Below, one piece after another: positions 1-6,046 of a stretch of 6,188 bases of DNA. Where the stretch lies: the NCBI GenBank assembly GCA_031265025.1, contig JAISDF010000022.1:1-6188 (forward strand), written 5' to 3'. The position numbers and the translations under genes were made by a program. This stretch comes from Spirochaetaceae bacterium. Lineage in GTDB: Bacteria; Spirochaetota; Spirochaetia; Treponematales; Breznakiellaceae. Numbering within the stretch: the stretch's first letter is position 1; the number at the start of each line of letters is the position of its first letter. Below the pieces are notes generated by a model, which was not told where the DNA came from, did no database searches, and saw only the letters and a list, made by a program, of their open reading frames with translations.

Positions 1-281
1 CGGTTTCTCACAATCCCCTGGTCTGTAAGTAATCTGGTCACATCCTTTGCGGTATACCGGGCTATACGTTCAGGATCAAAGCCGTCAAAGGCCCGGCGGT
101 ATCCTTCCCGCCGCTTTAAGATAGTTAGCCAGGATAAACCGGCCTGGGCGCCTTCAAGAATGAGAAGTTCAAACAATTTTTGGCTGTTTTTGAGCGGTTT
201 TCCCCATTCAATATCATGATAACGGGTATAATCGTCATCTCCCAGACACCAGGGACAGCGTTTTTTCTCCATTTTTGCCAT
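1..281 (-). CDS. tag: DNA-3-methyladenine glycosylase I (Tag), N-terminal part, truncated by window edge
   Basis: Reverse-strand translation gives 93 residues before the window ends. The family's role is cytosolic base-excision repair, removing 3-methyladenine from alkylated DNA. Visible motifs match E. coli Tag at a constant offset of +5: zinc ligand Cys9 in KRCPWC (E. coli Cys4), Tyr21-His22 in RYHDIEWG (Tyr16, zinc ligand His17), Glu43 and Trp51 in LEGAQAGLSW (Glu38, Trp46). Then come LKRREGYRRAF and DVTRLLTDQGIVRN, also typical. The two C-terminal zinc ligands lie outside the window. An in-frame TGA sits at 288-290, so the start must be ATG 281 or ATG 272. The second gives MEKKRCPW, closer to the usual length before the first Cys, so 272 is a real alternative. 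Neither has a convincing Shine-Dalgarno. It is divergent from rny with overlapping promoters. Identification is firm; the exact start is not. Confidence 0.93.
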   Translation of the reverse strand, partial: MAKMEKKRCPWCLGDDDYTRYHDIEWGKPLKNSQKLFELLILEGAQAGLSWLTILKRREGYRRAFDGFDPERIARYTAKDVTRLLTDQGIVRN

Positions 282-296
282 TTTTTTTCAATTATG

Positions 297-325
297 GTTA
301 TACACAGGTGTTCCCGCCTTGACAA
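297..325 (-). promoter_or_regulatory. Predicted sigma-70 promoter of tag
   Basis: On the minus strand, TTGTCA (325-320) and TATAAC (302-297) are separated by 17 bp, the ideal sigma-70 spacing, with 5/6 matches in each box. Transcription would begin near 290, leaving a leader of roughly 9 nt to ATG 281 or 18 nt to ATG 272, with no Shine-Dalgarno. The -35 lies on the same bases as the -35 of the rny promoter on the other strand. This is prediction from sequence only. Confidence 0.5.
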
Positions 326-345
326 GGGGGTGTGCTTCATATACT
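319..345 (+). promoter_or_regulatory. Predicted sigma-70 promoter of rny
   Basis: A perfect -35 box TTGACA (319-324) is followed after 15 bp by TATACT (340-345), a 5/6 match to the -10 consensus. The spacer is 2 bp shorter than optimal; a weaker TACTCT at 342-347 would give 17 bp. The transcript would start near 352 and carry a leader of about 28 nt including the ribosome-binding site at 368-373. The -35 shares six bases with the opposing tag -35, so the two polymerases could not bind at once. Confidence 0.5.
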
Positions 346-367
346 CTGAAAAAGCAATTTGTACGGT

Positions 368-373
368 AAGGGG
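368..373 (+). promoter_or_regulatory. Ribosome-binding site that fixes the rny start
   Basis: AAGGGG lies 7 nt before ATG 381. It selects this start over the longer open frame, which runs back to 180 through the promoter and the tag gene. The same AAGGGG core precedes the lipoprotein gene on the other strand (6027-6022), which supports both. Confidence 0.75.
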
Positions 374-380
374 TGAAACG

Positions 381-1910
381 ATGGGATTAATAGTAAGCAT
401 AATCCTGCCTCTTGCCGGGTTAACCTTAGGCTGGACGATTAGATGGCTTTATGCCAGATTCCAACTATCGGCGTCGGAACAACGCGCCGAACGCATCAAG
501 CAGGATGCGATAAAAGAAGCGGAAGCAAGGAAGAAGGAAATCCTCCTTGAAGCAAAAGAACAAGTTATTCGGGACAGAAACCAGCAAGAGAGGGAAACTC
601 GGGAGCGCAGGGCGGAGCTGCAACGGTATGAGCGACGCGTTGTACAAAAAGAAGAGGCGATAGAGAAGAAGACCGAGCAGATCGAACGTACCGAACAGGG
701 TCTGCTCGATACTGAAAAGGTCCTCAAGGAGCGGGAAGCCGCCCTGGACCAGGAAGAAGAGCGGTACCGGTCTGAATTAGAACGCATTTCAGGCCTGAGC
801 CAGGACGAAGCCAAGGCCCTCATAATCCATGATCTGGAAAATGAGGCGAAACATGATGCCCAGGTACTCATCAACAAGGTTGAACAGGAAGCCAATCTGG
901 CGGCCGAGAAAAAGGCGCGGGATATTCTTGTTACGACCATACAGAGGGTAGCCACGGAAGTTACCGGCGATGTGTCGGTTTCGACCGATACCCTTCCCAA
1001 CGACGAGATGAAGGGCCGCATCATAGGCCGGGAAGGCAGGAACATACGAACCCTGGAAACCCTCACCGGCGTTGATGTCATCATCGACGATACCCCGGAG
1101 GCAGTGGTCATATCCTGCTTTGACCCGGTGCGCAGGGAAATCGCCAAGATCTCCATGGAGCGGCTCATCACCGACGGCCGTATTCATCCGGCGCGCATTG
1201 AGGAAGTTGTTGCCAAAGTTACCAAAGAAATTTCCCAAAAGATTTTTGAGGAAGGTGAAAAAGTCCTCTTTGACCTGGGTATCCACAACATAAGCCAGGA
1301 CGCCATACGGGCCCTTGGCCGGCTCTACTTCCGTACCAGCTACGGTCAGAATGTGCTCTACCATTCAAAAGAAGTCGCCGTCATAGCCGGCAGTTTGGCC
1401 GCCGAAATAGGCGCCAACCGGGAGCTTGCCAAGCGGGGGGCCCTGCTCCACGACATAGGCAAGGGCGTAGAATCAGACTCCGATCTCAACCATGCCGAAA
1501 TAGGCATGGACATGGCCCGTAAAATGGGCGAAGACCCCCGCATCATCAATGCCATAGGAAGCCACCACAACGACATGGAACCTTCCTGTGTCGAAGCGGT
1601 GCTGGTCCAGATCGCCGACGCCATATCCGCGGCCCGCCCCGGCGCCCGCCGCGAAACCCTGGACAACTACATCAAGCGCCTCGAAAACCTCGAAAACATT
1701 GCCGAGGATTTTTCCGGCGTGGACAAGGCCTTTGCCATCCAGGCGGGCCGGGAACTCCGTGTCATCGTCAACAACGAAGCGGTCAGCGAGGATCAGTCCA
1801 AAGACCTTGCCAAGCAGATCGCCAAAAAAATTGAAGATGATCTTAAATATCCGGGACGCATCAAGGTAACCATCATCAGGGAAACCCGCATCGTGGAGTA
1901 CGCGAGGTAA
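381..1910 (+). CDS. rny: Ribonuclease Y, membrane-anchored endoribonuclease
   Basis: The product is 509 aa, close to the 520 aa of Bacillus subtilis RNase Y. This enzyme cleaves single-stranded, often AU-rich RNA at the inner face of the membrane and starts mRNA decay. Domains in order: an N-terminal membrane anchor (residues 1-25, starting MGLIVSIILPLAGL); a long charged coiled coil rich in Glu/Lys/Arg/Gln (about 28-195); a KH RNA-binding domain with the GxxG loop in GRIIGREGRNIR (212-223); and an HD hydrolase domain with His328 (YHSKEV), His357-Asp358 (LLHDIGKG), His395-His396 (SHHND) and Asp413 (QIADAISAARPGAR) as metal ligands. The C-terminus RETRIVEYAR is almost the Bacillus ending. All catalytic elements are intact. 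ATG 381 is chosen because of the ribosome-binding site at 368 and because the membrane anchor begins there. The ymdB-like gene follows after 87 bp. Confidence 0.98.
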   Translation: MGLIVSIILPLAGLTLGWTIRWLYARFQLSASEQRAERIKQDAIKEAEARKKEILLEAKEQVIRDRNQQERETRERRAELQRYERRVVQKEEAIEKKTEQIERTEQGLLDTEKVLKEREAALDQEEERYRSELERISGLSQDEAKALIIHDLENEAKHDAQVLINKVEQEANLAAEKKARDILVTTIQRVATEVTGDVSVSTDTLPNDEMKGRIIGREGRNIRTLETLTGVDVIIDDTPEAVVISCFDPVRREIAKISMERLITDGRIHPARIEEVVAKVTKEISQKIFEEGEKVLFDLGIHNISQDAIRALGRLYFRTSYGQNVLYHSKEVAVIAGSLAAEIGANRELAKRGALLHDIGKGVESDSDLNHAEIGMDMARKMGEDPRIINAIGSHHNDMEPSCVEAVLVQIADAISAARPGARRETLDNYIKRLENLENIAEDFSGVDKAFAIQAGRELRVIVNNEAVSEDQSKDLAKQIAKKIEDDLKYPGRIKVTIIRETRIVEYAR

Positions 1911-1956
1911 AACTTTACGAATAGGCCTTGACGCGGGCGCCGGGCCCTTCCCTTAA

Positions 1957-1980
1957 CCCCCCTTGCGCTGTCGAGGGGGG
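1957..1980 (+). other. GC-rich hairpin in the rny-ymdB gap
   Basis: The arms CCCCCCTTG (1957-1965) and CGAGGGGGG (1972-1980) can pair over 9 bp, with one G-U wobble, around the 6-nt loop CGCTGT. No T-run follows, so it is not a classical intrinsic terminator. A weaker GGGC/GCCC hairpin (1935-1938 with 1944-1947) lies just upstream. The G-run of the 3' arm is also the only purine-rich stretch upstream of the ymdB start, about 15 nt away. It could be an RNA processing or stability element at the rny/ymdB boundary, or a structure affecting ymdB translation. The role is not determinable from sequence. Confidence 0.55.
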
Positions 1981-1990
1981 GGCCTTACAA
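1963..1990 (+). promoter_or_regulatory. Weak candidate promoter just upstream of ymdB
   Basis: TACAAT (1985-1990), a 5/6 match to the -10 consensus, ends 7 nt before the ymdB ATG at 1998. The best-placed -35 (TTGCGC, 1963-1968, 16 bp away) is poor and is buried in the hairpin. If used, it would give a leaderless mRNA beginning at or next to the start codon. Read-through from rny is equally possible. Confidence 0.25.
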
Positions 1991-1997
1991 TACTCTC

Positions 1998-2933
1998 ATG
2001 GCAGTCTTAAAGGTCATCATGCTTGGCGATGTGGTGGGAGAGCCGGGGCTCAGCGCCCTTGAGAAGCAGCTTCCCGCCTTGAGGGAAGAATACCAGGCGG
2101 CCCTGATAACGGTAAACGGCGAGAACGCCGCCGGTGGCTTCGGCATGACCGAAACGGAACTGAGGCGCATACTTGCCGCGGGAGCCGACGCGGTTTCAAG
2201 CGGAAACCATATCTGGGAAAAGCGGGATTTCTGGCCGGTTCTGGAAAGCGAAACGCGGGTAGTAAGGCCCGCCAACTACCCCGAGGGAAATCCCGGCAGG
2301 GGCTGGACAAAAATAGAAGCGCAAGGCGCGGTTTTTATACTGGTTAATATTCAGGGCCGGGAATTTATGCCCCATACCGACTGCCCTTTCAGGACCATGG
2401 ACAGGCTTCTGGCCCTGGACGAATTCGGCGCGGCGCTTCCGTCCCCGAATGTCCGGGATTCGTCCCCGGACGCACGGGATGCGTCCCCGGACAGCCCTCC
2501 GGCTGCCCCTGTGTCGGAACAGGCCGCAAACAGCGAGCCGGAAAGCACAAAGCCGGAAGGCCGCAAACCTTTCATACTGGTTGACTTTCACGCCGAGGCC
2601 GCCCAGGAAAAAGAAGCCCTGGCCTTTTACCTTGACGGCAGGGTAAGCCTTTTGGCAGGTACCCATACCCATGTGCAGACCGCCGATGAGCGGGTTCTCC
2701 CCAAGGGAACCGGCTATATCACCGACCTGGGCATGACCGGCCCCGGGGGCAGCATTATCGGTATGGACAAAAAAATCTGCCTTGACCGGTCCCGCACCCA
2801 GATACTCTACCGCATGGAATGCGCGGACGGCGGCGGAACCATACAGGGCATAGCGGCGGAACTGGACAGCCGCAGCGGCAGGGCGCTTTCTATTATACGG
2901 ATTAACAGGCCCAATACTCCCTTTCCATTATAG
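1998..2933 (+). CDS. ymdB: YmdB-family metallophosphoesterase (TIGR00282 type) with an extra low-complexity insert
   Basis: The 311-aa protein belongs to the YmdB family of dinuclear-metal phosphodiesterases. Bacillus YmdB hydrolyses 2',3'-cyclic nucleotides and affects biofilm and motility decisions. Metal-site motifs are all present: Asp11 in MLGDVVGEPG, Glu42-Asn43 in NGENAAGG, Asn70-His71 in SSGNHIWEK, His198 in VDFHAEA, and His223 and His225 in GTHTHVQTAD. The family signatures RPANYPEG and YITDLGMTGP are also intact. The usual length is about 265 aa; the excess is a Pro/Ser/Asp/Ala-rich insert at residues 148-189, between the strand after PFRTMDRLLAL and the strand carrying His198. The insert contains three 7-residue repeats. 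ATG 1998 is chosen because starting at the next Met (residue 8) would remove the first core beta strand. No good Shine-Dalgarno precedes it. Adjacency to rny matches the Firmicutes arrangement and suggests a shared role in RNA turnover. Confidence 0.95.
   Translation: MAVLKVIMLGDVVGEPGLSALEKQLPALREEYQAALITVNGENAAGGFGMTETELRRILAAGADAVSSGNHIWEKRDFWPVLESETRVVRPANYPEGNPGRGWTKIEAQGAVFILVNIQGREFMPHTDCPFRTMDRLLALDEFGAALPSPNVRDSSPDARDASPDSPPAAPVSEQAANSEPESTKPEGRKPFILVDFHAEAAQEKEALAFYLDGRVSLLAGTHTHVQTADERVLPKGTGYITDLGMTGPGGSIIGMDKKICLDRSRTQILYRMECADGGGTIQGIAAELDSRSGRALSIIRINRPNTPFPL
2442..2504 (+). repeat. Three 21-bp in-frame tandem repeats inside ymdB
   Basis: Units at 2442-2462, 2463-2483 and 2484-2504 each begin TCCCCGRA or TCCCCGGAC-like. 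They encode SPNVRDS, SPDARDA and SPDSPPA. Units 1 and 2 are the most alike; unit 3 keeps the first ten bases and then drifts. They form the start of the extra segment in the YmdB-like protein and look like a recent in-frame expansion that would keep reading frame on gain or loss of units. Confidence 0.8.
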
Positions 2934-2950
2934 CCCTTTTACCCTATACT
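2922..2950 (+). promoter_or_regulatory. Candidate promoter of the ompA-like gene
   Basis: TTTCCA (2922-2927, 4/6 to the -35 consensus) and TATACT (2945-2950, 5/6 to the -10 consensus) are 17 bp apart and overlap the ymdB stop codon. The predicted start of transcription, about 2957, is only about 4 nt before ATG 2961, so the message would be leaderless or nearly so. No Shine-Dalgarno is visible in the 27-bp gap. Confidence 0.4.
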
Positions 2951-2960
2951 TAATATATGT

Positions 2961-3950
2961 ATGCGTAGAATACCGGCGCTCTTGACCATACTGCTGCTGG
3001 CTTTTTTTGTCTTTTCGCTTCCCGGTCAGGAACAGGGAGCCATTTCCAGGGGTATTTTGGGTGAAGTAACCACCAATACACGGAAGGGCCTGAGCTTTGA
3101 TGGAGGACTGATCACCGATTACAGCTTTACCGACAGAATTGCCGCGGGCTTAAAAGCAAATTACGGGACCGATTTTCATGATGTATCGGCCCTCGAAGTG
3201 TCGGTCTTTGGCCGCTATTATTTTTTTACCCGGCCCTATATTTTTGCCCAGTTGGGCGCCGGTTATATGAGGCTCTTTGAGGATGCCCGGCATGCCAATA
3301 CTGTTCTGGCCGAAGGAAGCGCGGGCATACGTTTCCCCATAAAGCGGTTCTACGCGGAGACCTATGTCCGTTTTGGGTGGCCCATAGGTCTCGGCGCCGG
3401 CCTGGTTCTTGGTTACAGTTTTGTACCTAAGCCTCCATCCGTAGAGCCGCCTGCCGAAGAACCTGTCACAGAAGCGCCGGAACCGGAACCTGTTCAAGAG
3501 GAAGGTTTCACTCCTCCCAAGGAGTTGTTTGGCGATGACTTCATAGAGACTCCCGATAACAATCTTTTGTATATACCCGAAATATTCTTCCGGCCCTATG
3601 CCGTTGACTTTGCCGGAGAGATAGAAGGAAGCGCCGCCGGGGAACACAACAGACAGGTTCTGCATAATATCACCGAATTCCTCACGCAGCGTCCCGGCTA
3701 TACGCTCCTCATTGTCGGTTACGCGAACCCGGTACTGGGCACCCGGGAAGAAGAAGAAACAAGACTTATTCCCCTGTCCCGCTCCAGGGCAGAATTCATC
3801 AAGAACGAACTGGTCAAGCTCGGCATTGACGCCCTCCGCATATCAACTTTCGGCTCAGGCGGACAGGGAGCGGATGTGCAGGATACGCAGAGAAACCGCC
3901 GTGTACAGTTCTTCTTTATAAACCTGGGCGCCCCGCAGGATGTGCCCTGA
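2961..3950 (+). CDS. OmpA-family outer-membrane protein: beta-barrel, proline-rich linker, OmpA C-terminal domain
   Basis: The product is 329 aa. A signal peptide covers residues 1-22 (MRRIPALLTILLLAFFVFSL, cleavage probably near Gly22/Gln23). Residues 23-154 alternate polar and aromatic/hydrophobic positions, as in a small, perhaps eight-stranded, barrel ending in GLVLGYSF, a good barrel-closing signal. Residues 155-182 form a Pro/Glu linker (PKPPSVEPPAEEPV and onward). Residues about 205-322 resemble the OmpA C-terminal peptidoglycan-binding domain: IVGYAN (251-256), LSRSRAEFI (272-280), VKLGIDALRISTFGSGG and QRNRRVQFFF. The family binds diaminopimelate in peptidoglycan through an Asp and an Arg; Arg276 is present but the Asp position is Asn256. 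Likely role: an outer-membrane protein linking or touching the cell wall. It lies 27 bp after ymdB and is convergent with the lipoprotein gene. A start codon at 2957 is out of frame and stops after three codons. Family assignment is good; exact function is unknown. Confidence 0.85.
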   Translation: MRRIPALLTILLLAFFVFSLPGQEQGAISRGILGEVTTNTRKGLSFDGGLITDYSFTDRIAAGLKANYGTDFHDVSALEVSVFGRYYFFTRPYIFAQLGAGYMRLFEDARHANTVLAEGSAGIRFPIKRFYAETYVRFGWPIGLGAGLVLGYSFVPKPPSVEPPAEEPVTEAPEPEPVQEEGFTPPKELFGDDFIETPDNNLLYIPEIFFRPYAVDFAGEIEGSAAGEHNRQVLHNITEFLTQRPGYTLLIVGYANPVLGTREEEETRLIPLSRSRAEFIKNELVKLGIDALRISTFGSGGQGADVQDTQRNRRVQFFFINLGAPQDVP

Positions 3951-3954
3951 GGCT

Positions 3955-6015
3955 TTACGGCATGGTGATCCAGGCGGTAGAGCTGTTAGCATCGAGGGAG
4001 ACGCTCGCGTCAACTTCAAATTTTGTCAGGTTCTCTGAAATCATTCCGGACAAGACCTGTCTGTTCCCAGGAGGGGCATAGCTGTCCAGATTGAGGCGTA
4101 TCTTGAGCGAAGGCGCGGACAAAGAACCGTTAAGCGTTATATAACAGTCTTTCCCGGGAAGATAATGTAAAAGAACATCGTCGCTGTAATCAATATACGC
4201 GGCCCCGCTCAGTTCAAAAAGCTCCGTCGGATCATTTGCGCCGTCCATCACCACGCCGTTTCCCTGCCCGCTGTCGCTTATGTTACCGCCGATTCTGCCG
4301 CCCGACATAATAAACTTATTTATCCGCGGGGTAAGAAGGAAAACATCAGGAATAAAGACGCCGCCGCCAAAACCGGTAAGACCGGTGGAAGCAGCTGGAT
4401 CCAGTTCCGAAGCCCTGTTGCCGGTGATTTCTCCGCCCGACATTCTTACTTCCACATCGGTAATCGAAGGGGGAAAAGCCAGCGAAATACCGCCGCCGCT
4501 TTTTTTCGCGTGGTTTTCGCTTATGCTGCCGCCCTGTATGCTTCGCGGAGGGGGGATGCCGGCAACATTGGCAAGATTCAGGCCAAAATAGATGCCCCCG
4601 CCTGATCCGGCGCATCTGTTATGTATTATGGTTCCCCCGTTCATGGTAAAGCTGCCCTGCTCAATAAAAACAGCGCCGCCGTTCCTTGACCCGATTCCAC
4701 TTGTCCGGTCATTGTTCTTGAGAACAACGCCGTCATTCAATACCAGTTCGGCCCAGGCATAAGCTGCCCCGCTAAGCTCTATGAGCGGGGCGCTTGTTGC
4801 TATATCGACGTTGACCGCGGCGTTTGCCGGGCTGCCGTCCCCGTTCACGTCCCATTTCGCGCCGCCGTCAATACTCAGGGTGGACCCGGCGGGGGCGCCA
4901 AGCGTCAGGCTTGCGCTTGGCTGTATACTGATAAGAGGATAAGAAACAAGGGTGGCGTCGCGTTTAATGGTATATGCGGACCCGGCGGGGACGGAGAGGT
5001 CAATGTACTGTCCCATCATTACCACAGTAACCGCGTCGAGGTCCACATTTGAGATAAGTTCAATATACCTTGGTGTGGGAAAAGAAGGCGCCGGGGTGGA
5101 GGAGAACGCGGCGGACAGGCTCGTGTAATATTCGTATGCGCCGTTAATCATACGTCTGGCGATGACATTCTCAAGATGCCCGGCGCTGTTTACCCTCCAG
5201 TGGCGAGGCCCGCTCCACTCCGGCGCCGGCATCTCTTCAGGCGTTACATCAAGGTGTTTGTGATTCTCCGTTGTCCCATAGCTTATGTCCCCGGTGAGTA
5301 CTTCCAGTCCGTTATCGTACTTCTCTGGGGTAATGCATGCTATGGAAGGAAAAGCCGTAAGCGCACCGGTAAAACGTATCATTGCGCTGACCGACAGCGT
5401 TGTGTCATACGCCAGGTATACATCGGCATCGCTGACTATGGCGCTGTCTTTCATGGTAAAATTACCGTCGGGTGCGACATATACGCCGCCGCCAAGACCG
5501 CTGCTGTTCCGGCCACGGGTTACGACAGAGCCTCCCTCCATGGTAAAGAACCCGCCCGGCTCCAGCTCTACAAGGGCCGATACGGCAACCCGCTCCGCGC
5601 CGTTAATGGTTATGCCGTCTCCAAGGACAAGCGATGACCCGGAGTCAACCAAAAAAACCGGGGCTCCTGAGGACCAGCGCCTGATGGTAATCCTCGGCCG
5701 GTCCGGGACATAAGGCTCAAGCCTGATGCTCCTGCCTCCGAGAACGATGCCGCCGCTCCCCATGGTTGACGCGCTTGTAATGTCCCGCCTTATTTGAATC
5801 AGTTCTTCGGGAGGAGGGCCGGGAGGCACGGCGTCAATGGCCTCCTGAAGGGAATAATACCAGGTCCCGTTCCAGAGGGCCACCGGAGAGGTGTCGAGCC
5901 TTTCGCCGAGAATATAATTTACCATGGGGTTTTCGCAGGAAGCAAACAGCACAACGCAGAGAAGAACGGTGATATGTCCTTGTCCGCGAATACGGCGCTT
6001 TTTGCTTCCAGTCAT
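3955..6015 (-). CDS. Lipoprotein with two tandem parallel beta-helix modules, probably surface-exposed
   Basis: The product is 686 aa. The N-terminus is basic, then hydrophobic, ending in the lipobox LFASC with Cys27 as the predicted lipidated residue; the mature protein starts CENPMVNYILG. Two modules follow. Module 1 (about 45-282) opens with WNGTWYYSLQEAI; module 2 (about 283-686) opens with NGAYEYYTSLSAAF. Each has a body of beta-helix rungs of the form FTMxGGxI...GGGV/I: 156-180, 185-200, 455-477, 492-513, 523-555 and 567-592. Each closes with a tail of the form L(S/T)A-x-S followed by VLTG or VLSG (218-242 and 632-657) and a Trp near the end. These rungs resemble chlamydial Pmp and other right-handed parallel beta-helix repeat proteins, often adhesins or surface proteins. 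No catalytic residues of a polysaccharide lyase could be recognised. A ribosome-binding site lies at 6027-6022. The gene follows an outer-membrane barrel gene by 30 bp and converges on the ompA-like gene with 4 bp between stops. Specific function unknown. Confidence 0.85.
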   Translation of the reverse strand: MTGSKKRRIRGQGHITVLLCVVLFASCENPMVNYILGERLDTSPVALWNGTWYYSLQEAIDAVPPGPPPEELIQIRRDITSASTMGSGGIVLGGRSIRLEPYVPDRPRITIRRWSSGAPVFLVDSGSSLVLGDGITINGAERVAVSALVELEPGGFFTMEGGSVVTRGRNSSGLGGGVYVAPDGNFTMKDSAIVSDADVYLAYDTTLSVSAMIRFTGALTAFPSIACITPEKYDNGLEVLTGDISYGTTENHKHLDVTPEEMPAPEWSGPRHWRVNSAGHLENVIARRMINGAYEYYTSLSAAFSSTPAPSFPTPRYIELISNVDLDAVTVVMMGQYIDLSVPAGSAYTIKRDATLVSYPLISIQPSASLTLGAPAGSTLSIDGGAKWDVNGDGSPANAAVNVDIATSAPLIELSGAAYAWAELVLNDGVVLKNNDRTSGIGSRNGGAVFIEQGSFTMNGGTIIHNRCAGSGGGIYFGLNLANVAGIPPPRSIQGGSISENHAKKSGGGISLAFPPSITDVEVRMSGGEITGNRASELDPAASTGLTGFGGGVFIPDVFLLTPRINKFIMSGGRIGGNISDSGQGNGVVMDGANDPTELFELSGAAYIDYSDDVLLHYLPGKDCYITLNGSLSAPSLKIRLNLDSYAPPGNRQVLSGMISENLTKFEVDASVSLDANSSTAWITMP

Positions 6016-6021
6016 TACTGA

Positions 6022-6027
6022 CCCCTT
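6022..6027 (-). promoter_or_regulatory. Ribosome-binding site of the beta-helix lipoprotein gene
   Basis: AAGGGG on the minus strand (6027-6022) sits 6 nt before ATG 6015. It supports this start, which also gives a complete basic-hydrophobic-lipobox signal peptide. Confidence 0.75.
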
Positions 6028-6033
6028 GTTCCG

Positions 6034-6046
6034 GCGGTATAACCGC
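6034..6046 (-). repeat. Small inverted repeat between the barrel gene and the lipoprotein gene
   Basis: GCGGT/ACCGC arms of 5 bp flank a 3-bp centre (6034-6038, 6042-6046). One arm overlaps the stop codon of the upstream gene. It could be a weak hairpin in the polycistronic message or a protein-binding palindrome; it is short enough to be chance. Confidence 0.3.

Noticed and set aside
180..380. N-terminal extension of the RNase Y open frame back to ATG 180
   Set aside because: The extra 67 codons run antisense through tag and through the promoter region, have no ribosome-binding site, and would put residues before the membrane anchor that RNase Y lacks.
125..400. Minus-strand open frame of 91 aa overlapping tag
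   Set aside because: It is in a different frame from the clearly recognisable Tag protein and covers the predicted promoters; no family features.
449..1364. Long minus-strand open frames (449-1171 and 789-1364) opposite rny
   Set aside because: They are antisense shadows of the Glu/Lys-rich coiled coil and KH-HD regions, showing Ser/Arg-rich or featureless translations with no ribosome site.
1928..1956. TTGACG at 1928-1933 as the -35 of a ymdB promoter
   Set aside because: No -10-like hexamer occurs 15-19 bp downstream; that position is occupied by C-rich sequence.
2196..2672. Minus-strand open frame of 158 aa opposite ymdB
   Set aside because: Shadow of a well-identified gene; its Arg/Gly-rich repeat segment is just the complement of the 21-bp repeats.
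3150..3665. Minus-strand open frame of 171 aa opposite the ompA-like gene
   Set aside because: Antisense to a gene with a clear signal peptide, barrel and OmpA domain; no independent support.
3930..3970. Bidirectional terminator between the convergent ompA-like and lipoprotein genes
   Set aside because: The stops are 4 bp apart and only very short stems (GCC/GGC or TGCC/GGCA) without T-runs can be drawn.
5176..5713. Plus-strand open frames (5176-5637 and 5285-5713) opposite the lipoprotein gene
   Set aside because: Shadows of the repetitive beta-helix coding sequence, without ribosome sites or recognisable motifs.
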